NCBI GenBank assembly: GCA_029907345.1
Contig: JARYMB010000003.1
Span: 62,001-126,000, forward strand
DNA from: Methanolinea sp.
GTDB lineage: Archaea > Halobacteriota > Methanomicrobia > Methanomicrobiales > Methanospirillaceae
Reading direction: 5' to 3'
Length of the DNA stretch: 64,000 nucleotides
Part shown: positions 16,578 through 25,286 of the stretch, piece after piece
Numbering within the stretch: position 1 is the first letter of the stretch
Layout: each line of letters begins with the position of its first letter
Position numbers and translations under genes: made by a program
The notes under the pieces: generated by a model
Seen by the model: only the letters and a program-made list of their open reading frames with translations
The model's database searches: none
Told to the model about the DNA's origin: nothing

Positions 16578-17735
16578 TTATACCACCAGGCCGCCGTCTC
16601 CCATCGCTACAGTGGAGGAAATTTCCCTGCTCCCGCGGATGACTACGCCGTTGCCCACGATCGCTGCCCTCAGTGTCGAAAAAGGCCCGATCCTGACCTT
16701 TTCCCCGACAACCGCCCCGAACCGGCCCCTCACCTGTTCCTCCCCGATCTCGAGGATGGGGGCTGCCGTGACGGTACTGACGTGGTCTTCGAACTGCGAT
16801 CCCTCCGCGATGACGGCATCCCTGACAAGGGAGTGCGGGCCGATTGCGGCGTCATCGAGGATGATGCTGTTTTCGACCAGGCAAAAGGGTCCGACCCTGA
16901 CCCTGCTCCCGATGCTCGAATGGGGCATGATGCAGGCATGCGGGCCGATCTCGCACCCCGGCCCGATGACTGCAGGACCGAGGATCGTGCATCCCGGATG
17001 GATACGTGCACCTTCTCCCACCCGGACGTGTCCCTGGAGGACCGTCCCTGCCGCGATCTCTCCCGCCTTTTCAGCCCGCCCTTTCGTGATAAGGAGCCGG
17101 TTCATCGAAAGGAGGTCCCAGGGGTAGATGGCGTCCTGCCAGTCAAGCGCCCGGACTGCCCTGATCTTCCTGCCGGATTCGAGGAAAGCGCTGACTGCAT
17201 CGGTAAGGTCGGGTTGCCGGATGTAATCGAAGAAGTCTAAGTCGAGTGAGAATATGCCGGTCGAAATAGTAAAACCAGGTGCCTGCTCGGGTTTTTCGAC
17301 GATACGGGTCACGTATCCCCGCCGTATCTCCACCACGCCGAAGTTGGAGGGATAGGGGTGGTCCTTGACGAGGACAGCGTCCGGCTTGTCCATGATACGG
17401 GCAATGGATGCACTGTCGATGTAGTTGTCGCCCGGGAGCACGAGGAAACGCCCCGAGAGGTGTTCTTTTGCCTGCACGAGGGCATGGGCCGTCCCGAGCG
17501 GCCTGTCCTGGACAACCACGCGCACAGGATGACCCCGTTCGTTGAGGTGGCTGATGACCTGCTCCCTGCGGTACCCGACCACGACGATGATGTCGCGGAT
17601 TCCGCACGCGAGGAGGGACCCGATGACGTAATCGATGATGGGGACGTTTCCGACCGGGATGAGGGCCTTGGGGCGGCTCCGCGTGAGGGGCCGGAGCCTT
17701 TTTCCCTCACCTGCTGCGAGTATGACTGCCTGCAT
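16578..17735 (-). CDS. GlmU-like sugar-1-phosphate nucleotidylyltransferase / acetyltransferase (copy 1)
   Basis: A 385-residue two-domain protein. The N-terminal nucleotidyltransferase starts with MQAVILAAGEGKRLRPLT (G-x-G-x-R pyrophosphorylase signature), then LPGDNYID. The C-terminal left-handed beta helix is built of hexapeptides (for example GPAVIGPGCEIGPHACI). This matches archaeal enzymes that acetylate GlcN-1-P and form UDP-GlcNAc. It starts 8 bases after copy 2 ends, and glmS follows 2 bases after its stop. Which of the two copies handles which sugar is unknown. Confidence 0.9.
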   Translation of the reverse strand: MQAVILAAGEGKRLRPLTRSRPKALIPVGNVPIIDYVIGSLLACGIRDIIVVVGYRREQVISHLNERGHPVRVVVQDRPLGTAHALVQAKEHLSGRFLVLPGDNYIDSASIARIMDKPDAVLVKDHPYPSNFGVVEIRRGYVTRIVEKPEQAPGFTISTGIFSLDLDFFDYIRQPDLTDAVSAFLESGRKIRAVRALDWQDAIYPWDLLSMNRLLITKGRAEKAGEIAAGTVLQGHVRVGEGARIHPGCTILGPAVIGPGCEIGPHACIMPHSSIGSRVRVGPFCLVENSIILDDAAIGPHSLVRDAVIAEGSQFEDHVSTVTAAPILEIGEEQVRGRFGAVVGEKVRIGPFSTLRAAIVGNGVVIRGSREISSTVAMGDGGLVV

Positions 17736-17742
17736 CCTGCAC

Positions 17743-18942
17743 CTACCTGACCTTTGTACCGGGAGCGATATAACCCTCTACCAGGCAGTGGGGCCCGATG
17801 GCTGCACCACCGCCGATGACCGAGCCGACGTTGATCGAGCAGTTGATCCCGAACAGGGCCCCGTCGCCGATGATGGCCCCGAACTTCCTCCTCATCGTCG
17901 GGTGCCCCCCGACACGGATCTCCGCACGGTCATGACGCAGGTTCGCAACCTTCGTCCCTGCCCCGAAGTTGCAGCCGCTGCCGACCACCGAGTCGCCAAG
18001 GTAATTGAAGTGGGGAAGGTTCGTCCCGGGGAGGATGATCGAGTTCTTGACCTCTGTCGCGTGCCCGATGTGGCACCCGTCACCGACCGTCGTGGCGCCC
18101 CTGATGTAGGCGTGGGGGCCTATCCGGCAGTCCTTCCCGATGATGCAGGGGCCCTCGATGTAACTTCCCGCCCTGACGACGGATCCTTCCCCCACCTGCA
18201 CCGTACCCTTCAGGACTGCACCGTCCTCGACAGTGCCCAGGATTGCAGGCGGGATATTCTCCATCATCTTCTCGTTTGCGGAGAGGAGATCCCAGGGGAA
18301 GCCCACGTCGAGCCACGAGCCGACCCGTACCGCCCGCAGGGCCTTTCCGGCAATCAGGACGGAAAGGGCATCGGTGAGCTCCCGCTCACCCCGCGGGGAG
18401 AGCCCCACACCTTCGATGATGGGGAAAATGTCCTCCCCGAAATGGTATATCCCGGCATTCACGAGGTTGCCGGCAGGTTGCCGGGACTTCTCCTGGAGCC
18501 CGGAGACGCTCTCGCCCTCGACCTGGACGACGCCGTAGTCCTCGGGGTGATCAGAGGGGGCAACGCCCAAGCATGCCGGCCCGGCATCGATGACCCTGCG
18601 GATGTCCCCGGAGGAGAGCACCATGTCCCCGTTCATCAGGATGAAGCCTCCCCGGACCCATTCCCCGGCAGTTGCGAGGGCATCGGCAGTCCCCCTCTGC
18701 TGCCGCTGGACCACGTATTCGATTGTGACGCCGAGACTGCTGCCGTCTCCGAAAAACCGGCGGACTTCTTCCTCCCTGTACCCGACCACGAGGAGGAACT
18801 CGGTTATTCCGGCATCCCGCGCCGCCACAACGAGGTGCTCGAGCATGGGCCTGTTCGCGAGGGGGAGCATGACCTTGGGTCGGGTGGAGGTGAGCGGCCG
18901 CATCCTCCTGCCCTCTCCTGCCGCCAGGATGACACACTGCAT
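17743..18942 (-). CDS. GlmU-like sugar-1-phosphate nucleotidylyltransferase / acetyltransferase (copy 2)
   Basis: A 399-residue paralog of the next gene. It begins MQCVILAAGEGRRMRPLT, has LMNGDMVLS in the active site where copy 1 has LPGDN, and ends in a hexapeptide helix. The helix carries the acetyltransferase-type loop HFNYLGDSVVGSGCNFGAGT and GTKVANLRHD, closely like bacterial GlmU. That makes this copy the better candidate for the GlcN-1-P acetyltransferase/UDP-GlcNAc step. The frame is open far upstream, but ATG 18942 is the family start, 13 bases after glmM ends. Confidence 0.9.
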   Translation of the reverse strand: MQCVILAAGEGRRMRPLTSTRPKVMLPLANRPMLEHLVVAARDAGITEFLLVVGYREEEVRRFFGDGSSLGVTIEYVVQRQQRGTADALATAGEWVRGGFILMNGDMVLSSGDIRRVIDAGPACLGVAPSDHPEDYGVVQVEGESVSGLQEKSRQPAGNLVNAGIYHFGEDIFPIIEGVGLSPRGERELTDALSVLIAGKALRAVRVGSWLDVGFPWDLLSANEKMMENIPPAILGTVEDGAVLKGTVQVGEGSVVRAGSYIEGPCIIGKDCRIGPHAYIRGATTVGDGCHIGHATEVKNSIILPGTNLPHFNYLGDSVVGSGCNFGAGTKVANLRHDRAEIRVGGHPTMRRKFGAIIGDGALFGINCSINVGSVIGGGAAIGPHCLVEGYIAPGTKVR

Positions 18943-18955
18943 ACCAGGTACCCTC

Positions 18956-20230
18956 TCACCCGCGCGATATCTCTTTTTTCCATTTTCTGACCCGGTCGAG
19001 CCCCTCGTCAAGGAGTGCCTTCGCGGCAGCCGGTGTTTTCCCCTCCGCCGTGACCCTGATTTTCGGCTCCGTGCCCGACGCCCTGACGAGGTACCAGCCC
19101 TCGTCTCTTTCCACCCTGATGCCGTCCGTCGGGACGGGGGGCCCGAGCACACGCAGGACCTCTGCGGACCGGGGGCAGGGAACGGACGTGCGCAGGACTG
19201 TATAGTGCGGTAATGCATCGATCTCCGCTGCAATGTCCCACTCTGACGCCATCCGGCAGAAGAGGGCTGCCGCATACGGGCCGTCAGGACACAGCGACTG
19301 GCCCGGAAAGATCCACGCTCCCGAGGGTTCACCCCCGAAGTCTCCGCCGGAGAGGAGGGCCTCGGAGACGTAACTGTCTCCGACGGGTGTCCGCGTGACA
19401 TCAGCCCACTCCCCGATCACCATGCTCGCGTCCGTCGTGGTGACCACTTTCCGTGCTCCCAGGAAACGGGCAAAGAGGACGAGCAGGATATCCCCCGGGA
19501 TGAACCGACCCCTGCTGTCAAACGCCATCATGCGGTCCGCGTCCCCGTCGTGGACAACGGCCCCATCCATGTCCCACTTGCGGATGAGCCCGCCGATATA
19601 CGGGAGAGAATCTTCCGAAGGCTCGGAAGGGCGCGGGAAATGCCCCGTCGGGCAGCAGTTGACGGCCGTCACATCAACGCCGATCCCCTTCAGGACGTGG
19701 GGGCTCACCACGGAACCGGCACCACCCCCGCAGTCCAGTACCATCCTGACCTTCCTCCTGCAGCTGATCCGGTCGACAATGCCTGCAATGTAGGGGGTGA
19801 GGATATCTGTCCCGCTGATTTTCCCAAACCGCGGGACCGTGGCAGGACCAAAAACCTTGGCTCTCTCCCTGAGCCCTGCCTCGACCTCCTCCTGCCGGGC
19901 CCGTGTCAGGGACGCCCCTCCCGGGGAAAAGACCTTCATCCCGTTGTACTCCGGGGGATTGTGGGACGCGGTCACCATGCAGCCAAGGCCTTTCTCCGGG
20001 ACTGCACGGGCAACAGCCGGAGTCGGGACGAGGCCCGCAGAGAGGATATCCGCACCGCGGGAGAGGACACCCGCTGCCAGCGCGTTTGCAATGACGGGAG
20101 AACTGGTCCGGGTATCGTGGCCGATGAGGACCTTTCCCGTCCTCTCCCCGAGGACGCAGCCGAGTGCCATTGCACAGTCGACAAGCTCCCTGCCAAAGAC
20201 CGCCCGGATACCTGACGAGCCGAAATGCAT
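18956..20230 (-). CDS. glmM: Phosphoglucosamine mutase / phosphohexomutase
   Basis: A 424-residue alpha-D-phosphohexomutase converting GlcN-6-P to GlcN-1-P, or a similar sugar phosphate. Motifs in order: FGSSGIRAVFG, catalytic phosphoserine loop TASHNPPEYNGMKV, metal loop DGDADRMMAFD, sugar-binding GGEPSGAW, phosphate-binding RASGTEPKIRV. ATG 20230 is the family start. Together with glmS and the two GlmU-like proteins it completes the route to UDP-GlcNAc for the neighbouring glycosylation genes. Confidence 0.93.
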   Translation of the reverse strand: MHFGSSGIRAVFGRELVDCAMALGCVLGERTGKVLIGHDTRTSSPVIANALAAGVLSRGADILSAGLVPTPAVARAVPEKGLGCMVTASHNPPEYNGMKVFSPGGASLTRARQEEVEAGLRERAKVFGPATVPRFGKISGTDILTPYIAGIVDRISCRRKVRMVLDCGGGAGSVVSPHVLKGIGVDVTAVNCCPTGHFPRPSEPSEDSLPYIGGLIRKWDMDGAVVHDGDADRMMAFDSRGRFIPGDILLVLFARFLGARKVVTTTDASMVIGEWADVTRTPVGDSYVSEALLSGGDFGGEPSGAWIFPGQSLCPDGPYAAALFCRMASEWDIAAEIDALPHYTVLRTSVPCPRSAEVLRVLGPPVPTDGIRVERDEGWYLVRASGTEPKIRVTAEGKTPAAAKALLDEGLDRVRKWKKEISRG

Positions 20231-20261
20231 CGGTAATCTGTCGCAGGGCGGAAAAATAGAG

Positions 20262-20864
20262 TTATCCTTTCCCGTAGGGGCACCAGTGGGGCAGGTTTTC
20301 GAGCGATGCGACGCCGGCAGTGGATGGTCCGACAAGGATAACGCTGCCTGCTTGTTCTCCCCCGAAAAGAACGCAGGCGTCCGGCGAGATGAGCCCTTCG
20401 CCCCCGACGAGGATGACTTCTCCCTTTCCGGGGACATCGGTATGTCGCGGAAACGATTCGAGTACATGGGGCGGGATATGCAGTCCGCCGACCACTTTGT
20501 CCCCGACCGTCGCGATGAGGTCCGCCCTGCATGCGGCATGGCATTCCGGCTCACAGGACAGGCGTACCCGGGAGATGCACAAAAAAGCGGTCATGACGTT
20601 GAGGATGGCACATGCCGCGGCCCTGTGCACCGGTTTATCGAGCCCTGCCGCGAAGAGAAACGGGAGACGCGTGGTCGCCCTCACAGGCTCGAACGTGACG
20701 AACTCCGCTGTCCTTCCCCCAAACGATGCCTCCATGCAGGCACCTTTCCCGAACTGGCACACGGTCCTTTCGGGATTGACCGAGAGGACGATGTTTCCGT
20801 CCTCGCACCCGCATCCGCGGGTCAGTTCCTCCAGTTTTCTGACTGCGTCCTTTACGATATCCAT
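20262..20864 (-). CDS. Cys-rich protein of unknown function
   Basis: About 200 residues. I do not recognise the family. An early CGCEDG, later LSCEPECHAACRAD (four Cys/His candidates) and a C-terminal half with VVGGLHIP, VILVGGEGLISP and VILVGPSTAG suggest a Rossmann-like second domain and a possible metal or cluster site. ATG 20864 is preceded by GTGAT. A GTG at 20879 would give a 4-base GTGA overlap with the upstream cyclase gene, so the start is uncertain. Operon with the cyclase and pcm. Confidence 0.7.
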   Translation of the reverse strand: MDIVKDAVRKLEELTRGCGCEDGNIVLSVNPERTVCQFGKGACMEASFGGRTAEFVTFEPVRATTRLPFLFAAGLDKPVHRAAACAILNVMTAFLCISRVRLSCEPECHAACRADLIATVGDKVVGGLHIPPHVLESFPRHTDVPGKGEVILVGGEGLISPDACVLFGGEQAGSVILVGPSTAGVASLENLPHWCPYGKG

Positions 20865-20875
20865 TCTATCACGCT

Positions 20876-21472
20876 TCACCGGGTGTCACCGAGGAAGACC
20901 CTGCACGGCGACCCGTCAAGCCCCTCCAGCCGGAGGGGGAGCGCCACCATCCAGTATTTTCCCGGTCCGACTGCCGAGAGGTCGAGGAACTCGATCACCG
21001 TAATGCCATGCCCAAGGAGCGTGCGGTGGACGGTGCCGTCCCCGTCATACGGCTCGATCGAGGGTGAATCGATCCCTGCGCACCTGATGCCGAGGCCCGC
21101 AAGTGTTGCAGCGCACCGCGGGGAGAGACCGGGGTAGTCTTCCCGGAACGTCCCTTCATCCGAGTACCACGTCCTGAAAAGGACCCTCTCCGTCCCGGGA
21201 CAAAGATCGCACGTGTCAATCACGCTCTGCCTTCCCGGAACGCCGACGACCCTGCACTCCCCCACGAGGTTTTCGGGGGGTATCCTGTCGACTGTCGGGG
21301 AACCCCTGATGTAGTGGGAGGGGGCATCAATGTGGGTTCCGGTGTGCGTGGACAGGTGGAGATCCGAGAGGAGGTACCTCCCCCTGTCCTCCTGCCGGAA
21401 CGAGGGCTCGATATCCCCGGGATAGACAGCGATACCCTCCTTCAGGGGGCGCGTCACGTCATGGTAAGCCAT
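20876..21472 (-). CDS. Cyclase / kynurenine formamidase-like metal hydrolase
   Basis: A 198-residue member of the cyclase family (PF04199). The N-terminal HDVTRPLKEGIAVYPGD and the metal motif STHTGTHIDAPSHY (H-x-G-T-H-x-D) are clear, and YDGDGTVHRTLLG supplies a later conserved His. The substrate is unknown in methanogens. ATG 21472 overlaps the end of pcm by 14 bases. Confidence 0.88.
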   Translation of the reverse strand: MAYHDVTRPLKEGIAVYPGDIEPSFRQEDRGRYLLSDLHLSTHTGTHIDAPSHYIRGSPTVDRIPPENLVGECRVVGVPGRQSVIDTCDLCPGTERVLFRTWYSDEGTFREDYPGLSPRCAATLAGLGIRCAGIDSPSIEPYDGDGTVHRTLLGHGITVIEFLDLSAVGPGKYWMVALPLRLEGLDGSPCRVFLGDTR

Positions 21473-22139
21473 TGCCTGCCTGGCCCTCCCACCCGTGCTC
21501 GCCGACCAGGGGGACGAAGACGACACCGCCATAGGATGTCGTCGTCACCCTGCCCTCCCTCTTTTCGAGTTTCACGAGTTCCTGGAGGTCGCGGCTTCCC
21601 ACCGGTGCGACCAGGCGCCCGCCCTCGGCGAGCTGATCCACGAGGGGGCCGGGAATGGCCGGGGCCGCCGCGGTGACGATGATCCCCTGGTAGGGTGCAG
21701 CCGGCGGGTGGCCGCGTGTCCCGTCGCCCACGATGACGTGGACATTCGGGATACCGGCCCGCTTCAGGTTCTCTTCCGCGATCCTCGCGACTTCCGGTAT
21801 CCGCTCGATGGAGTAGACAACGGCACCGAGGGTTGCGAGGACCGCGGCCTGGTACCCGCTGCCTGCACCCACTTCGAGAACCCGGTCGCCCGGTGAGACA
21901 GCGAGGAGCTCGGTCATCAGTGCGACGATGTACGGCTGGGAGATTGTCTGCCCGTGGCCGATGGGGAGGGGATGGTCCCGGTACGCGTCACTCCCGTACC
22001 CGGCCGGGACGAAGAGGTGGCGGGGGACCTTCCGCATCGCCTCGAGAACTCTTCTATCGCGTATCCCACGGGCCGCTATCTGGGTTGCGACCATCGCCTC
22101 CCTCTCTCTTTCGTATGGATCCTCTGGCAGGAAAACCAC
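21459..22139 (-). CDS. pcm: Protein-L-isoaspartate O-methyltransferase
   Basis: A 226-residue SAM-dependent enzyme that starts repair of isoaspartyl residues in aged proteins. Motifs: VPAGYGSDAYRDHPLPIGHGQTISQP, SAM-binding VLEVGAGSGYQAA, and a C-terminal LVAPVGSRDLQEL. The GTG at 22139 sits behind GGGGAGGAG; an ATG at 22094 (MVATQIAARG) is an alternative. Confidence 0.94.
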   Translation of the reverse strand: MVFLPEDPYEREREAMVATQIAARGIRDRRVLEAMRKVPRHLFVPAGYGSDAYRDHPLPIGHGQTISQPYIVALMTELLAVSPGDRVLEVGAGSGYQAAVLATLGAVVYSIERIPEVARIAEENLKRAGIPNVHVIVGDGTRGHPPAAPYQGIIVTAAAPAIPGPLVDQLAEGGRLVAPVGSRDLQELVKLEKREGRVTTTSYGGVVFVPLVGEHGWEGQAGNGLP

Positions 22140-22229
22140 CTCCTCCCCGCTCTCTCTTCCTTCCCCTAAGGAATGTCCCCTTCCTCTTCAATGTATGCAT
22201 CCCGCGGCCGGGACGGACCGGACCTTTGC

Positions 22230-23324
22230 CTAGAACCCGCTCTTCTCGGCAGAGTCGATGGCTGCGTCGATCTGGGCCTGGAGAGCGTCAGGGAGACCTG
22301 CTATCTTCACGTCGAGGAAACCCCTGATGATGGTCGCGGTCGCCACGTCCTCGTCAAGGCCCCGTGACATCAGGTACTCGATCTCGTCGCGGGCGATCTT
22401 TCCCACGGCAGCCTCGTGCGAGAGCTCGGTGTCCACGACGTTACCCTTGATCTCCGGGATGGCGTGGATGACACCGTCGCGGAGGATGAGTCCCCTGCAC
22501 TCGATGTGCCCCTTCGTATGCCGCGCCGCACCCTCGATCATCCCGCGGGAGATGATCGTCCCGCCTGTCGTGATCGCCCGCGTGACCAGCTCGGCGCTCG
22601 ACCCCTCGGCCGCGAGGCGTGCGACGGACCCGAGATCCATGTACGACCCCTGGGTGCACACGATGATGCTGCTGAACCGTGCAATCGCGTTCCTGCCTGC
22701 GAGTTCGACAAAGGGCGCCATCTGGACCTTCCTGACCGGCTGCATGCAGACGTAGTTCGAGATGAACACGCCGTCCTCCTCCACCCGGGCTGCGCTCCGC
22801 GGGAAAACGCTGATCTCCTCGCCCCAGTTGTGGATCATCGTCGAGGTGATGCGGGCGCCCCTGCCCACGTAGAACTCGCTCACCCCGATGTGCGACCCCG
22901 TCTTCGTGTAGGAGGCACTGGCACATCCCGATATGATGTGCAGTTCGGCACCTTCCTCCGCGATGATGATGTTGTGCACGTGCTGGACAGGGGTCCGGGC
23001 CAGGAATAGGCATGCCTGGAGGGGGTATATGGTCTTGCTCCCCTTGCGGGCGATGATCACGAAACCCCGCGGTTCGGGCTGGTCTGCGACGTACTTCGTG
23101 TACTGGTCCTTGTCCTTTTTGACGAGGTTCCAGGAATAACCGGAGAGCCAGTCGTACTTCCGGAGCGCCTCGTGAATAGGCAGGACCTCGATTCCCTCGT
23201 TGAGGGAGGTCCACTGCCTGATCTCCTGGTCGACCTGGAAGAAGCTGCCCTCCCTGTTCTTCATCTCCACTTCAAGGCCCGTCAGGGTCAGCCTCTCCCT
23301 GTCTTCGGGCGAAAGTTCGCTCAT
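22230..23324 (-). CDS. sufB: SufB/SufD-family Fe-S cluster scaffold
   Basis: A 364-residue beta-helix SufB/D protein of the minimal archaeal SufBC system. Family regions: QHVHNIIIAEEGAELHIISGC, GSHIGVSEFYVGRGARI, and near the end SHEAAVGKIARDEIEYLMSRG, the SufC-binding segment. ATG 23324 overlaps the sufC stop (ATGA). A Met at 23345 is less likely. It works with SufC to assemble Fe-S clusters, needed in quantity by methanogen ferredoxins and oxidoreductases. Confidence 0.92.
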   Translation of the reverse strand: MSELSPEDRERLTLTGLEVEMKNREGSFFQVDQEIRQWTSLNEGIEVLPIHEALRKYDWLSGYSWNLVKKDKDQYTKYVADQPEPRGFVIIARKGSKTIYPLQACLFLARTPVQHVHNIIIAEEGAELHIISGCASASYTKTGSHIGVSEFYVGRGARITSTMIHNWGEEISVFPRSAARVEEDGVFISNYVCMQPVRKVQMAPFVELAGRNAIARFSSIIVCTQGSYMDLGSVARLAAEGSSAELVTRAITTGGTIISRGMIEGAARHTKGHIECRGLILRDGVIHAIPEIKGNVVDTELSHEAAVGKIARDEIEYLMSRGLDEDVATATIIRGFLDVKIAGLPDALQAQIDAAIDSAEKSGF

Positions 23325-24061
23325 CTTTCCTGGATCTTCTGGCATGCAAGGCACTCCTTGTACCCGGATGTCTTGATCACCTTGAGGATCTCGCGGGGGT
23401 TCCCGTGGCACCGGAAGGCGCCGTCGCACATCACGTGCCCGAAGTCTGCATCCAGGTAATCGAGGATGTAGCCCGTGTGCGTGATGACAAGGCCGCTCTT
23501 CTTCCTGTTCACGATGTGGACGTCCTTTTCGAGCAGGCGTGCAATCGCGTTTCCTATCAGGGTGATGTTCTCGAGGTCGACCCCGCTCTCCGGTTCGTCC
23601 AGCATCACGAAGTCGGGCTGCTGGACCATGAGCTGGAGGACCTCGCTCCTCTTGATCTCGCCGCCGGAGAACCCGAGGTTGATCGCACGGTCCATGAATG
23701 AGTCCATGTGGAGGAACCGTGCGTATTCACTGACCATCCCGACCCTGTCCCCGGAGGTGACCGCGAGCAGCTTGCCGAGTTTCAGGCCGGAGACGGTGGG
23801 GGGTCGCTGGAAGAGCATCCCGATACCCATCTTCGCCCGCTCGTGGATGGGCATGTTTGTTATGTCCTTTCCCTTGAACCGTATCGTTCCTTTCGTGACA
23901 TCGAGGCCCGAAAATCCCATGATGGCACGCAGCAGCGTCGTCTTCCCCGACCCGTTCGGGCCCATGAGCACGTGCGTCTCACCTTCCCTGATGGTCAGGT
24001 TGATGTCATGGAGGACTTCCCTGTCCCCGATCTTCACATGCAGGTCTTCTATCTCGAGCAT
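23321..24061 (-). CDS. sufC: Fe-S assembly ATPase SufC
   Basis: ABC-type ATPase of 246 residues partnered with SufB. Walker A MGPNGSGKTT, Q-loop FQRPPTVSG, signature FSGGEIKRSEV (SufC-type), Walker B FVMLDEPESGVD, switch His ITHTGYILDY. ATG 24061 is chosen because AGGAGG lies 7 bases upstream; an in-frame start at 24094 lacks that. The C terminus, KECLACQKIQER, has a CxxC-like pair. Confidence 0.95.
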   Translation of the reverse strand: MLEIEDLHVKIGDREVLHDINLTIREGETHVLMGPNGSGKTTLLRAIMGFSGLDVTKGTIRFKGKDITNMPIHERAKMGIGMLFQRPPTVSGLKLGKLLAVTSGDRVGMVSEYARFLHMDSFMDRAINLGFSGGEIKRSEVLQLMVQQPDFVMLDEPESGVDLENITLIGNAIARLLEKDVHIVNRKKSGLVITHTGYILDYLDADFGHVMCDGAFRCHGNPREILKVIKTSGYKECLACQKIQER

Positions 24062-24137
24062 CTCTTTCCTCCTGGCATTCCCTTGCTGATACATCTCGAG
24101 GGGATAGGATTAAACGGTTGTGAACGTCCCCTCCTCG

Positions 24138-25280
24138 TCATGCAGGCAGGTTCCCCGGGGTGTCCGATAGATCGCCGGTCGATGCAAGCCATGCATACAT
24201 GCCTTTCCGGTCGAACTGGTGCGAAGAAAGGGTGTTATAGGCATCGACAAGCCGGTTGTAACGGGTGACCGTGCCGGAGAGCCGGGACCGCATGCTGTTG
24301 TATTCCGTCACACCTGCATTGTACCGTGCAACGAGGGAATTATACCCGGCCACGTTGCCGTGCCTCCGCATCCCCTCCATCTCCTCCCTCGTGGCATCCA
24401 GCTCCGCTTTCTTCTGCAACAGGGCACCTTCAAGTTCATGGATGCGCACCCCGAGCGAGTCCGCCTCGTCCCTCATCTTGTCCATGGCACGGGAGAGGGC
24501 GCCTGTCTCCGGACAGCGGGTGTAGGTGAGCGTCCCGGAACCCACCGGGATGACGGTCGGGAACGATTCGAGGCGGACACCGTCGGCAAGTTCCCGGGGA
24601 GGCACCCCGACGAACGTGACGTTCGTTGTCTCGATGTATGCGTACCCCGTCTGCCTGTAGCCCGGGCCGCTGCACCCCACCCCGACGGCCATGTGGGCTT
24701 CCGGCCCGAAATAGAGGAGTGCCGCCCGGTAGCCCTCGCGGGCGAGAAGGGACGCAAGCAGGAGACTCTTGTCATCGCAGTCACCGGCACCATCCACGCA
24801 GACCTCGACCGGGAACCGCGGGTCAGACGACTGCTGAGTCTCGTACGGGATGGACTGGACAAAGACGGCGAGGAGCTCGGCGTACTCGTCACTGTCGAGG
24901 GCCCGGGTGTCCCGGACGTGCCGGAGGGCGGAGAGGAGATCCGAAAAGAAGCCTTCCTGGGCCGGGTCCTCCATGAGGGCACGGTAAATTCCTGCCCTCC
25001 ATTCGTCCTCCGTGACGTCCTGGTCGTAGACCCTGGCGCCCTTGTCCGCGTTCCTGGCACCTGCATACACCGCCGGATCCACCGGAACGTCGATTGTTAC
25101 GGAAAAGTCCTGGAAAGGGAAGCGGAAGACCGGGGGCCGGGGCATCGACCCTCCCTGCACCGGCACGATGGACGGGTAGACGACAGGCGGGTGCGCCCAG
25201 GGGAGAATGTCGAGGCAGCCGGCACCAGCAAGGAGGAGTGCGGCTGCCAGGAGAACGGGGAGCAGGGTGCGCTTACCCAT
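24138..25280 (-). CDS. Lipoprotein with transglutaminase-like domain and coiled coil
   Basis: A 380-residue surface protein. Signal peptide with lipobox LLLAGAGC (Cys about 22). A transglutaminase/cysteine-protease-like core follows: GDCDDKSLLLASLL (Cys), EAHMAVGVG (His), AYIETT (acid). The last ~130 residues form a long Glu/Arg-rich coiled coil (LGVRIHELEGALLQKKAEL) followed by repeated YNSLVARYN/YNSMRSR/YNRLVDAYN units spaced by ~12 residues. Substrates unknown. Two bases downstream of the HAD gene's ORF limit, same strand, so probably co-transcribed. Confidence 0.8.
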   Translation of the reverse strand: MGKRTLLPVLLAAALLLAGAGCLDILPWAHPPVVYPSIVPVQGGSMPRPPVFRFPFQDFSVTIDVPVDPAVYAGARNADKGARVYDQDVTEDEWRAGIYRALMEDPAQEGFFSDLLSALRHVRDTRALDSDEYAELLAVFVQSIPYETQQSSDPRFPVEVCVDGAGDCDDKSLLLASLLAREGYRAALLYFGPEAHMAVGVGCSGPGYRQTGYAYIETTNVTFVGVPPRELADGVRLESFPTVIPVGSGTLTYTRCPETGALSRAMDKMRDEADSLGVRIHELEGALLQKKAELDATREEMEGMRRHGNVAGYNSLVARYNAGVTEYNSMRSRLSGTVTRYNRLVDAYNTLSSHQFDRKGMYAWLASTGDLSDTPGNLPA

Positions 25281-25286
25281 TCCCCC

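Noticed and set aside
17635-18990. 451-codon open frame on the plus strand
   Set aside because: Antisense to the second GlmU-like gene; Asp/Pro/Arg-rich product with no recognisable domain.
22230-23429. Longer 399-codon version of the sufB frame
   Set aside because: The extra N terminus is the shadow of the sufC end; ATG 23324 with ATGA overlap fits the family.
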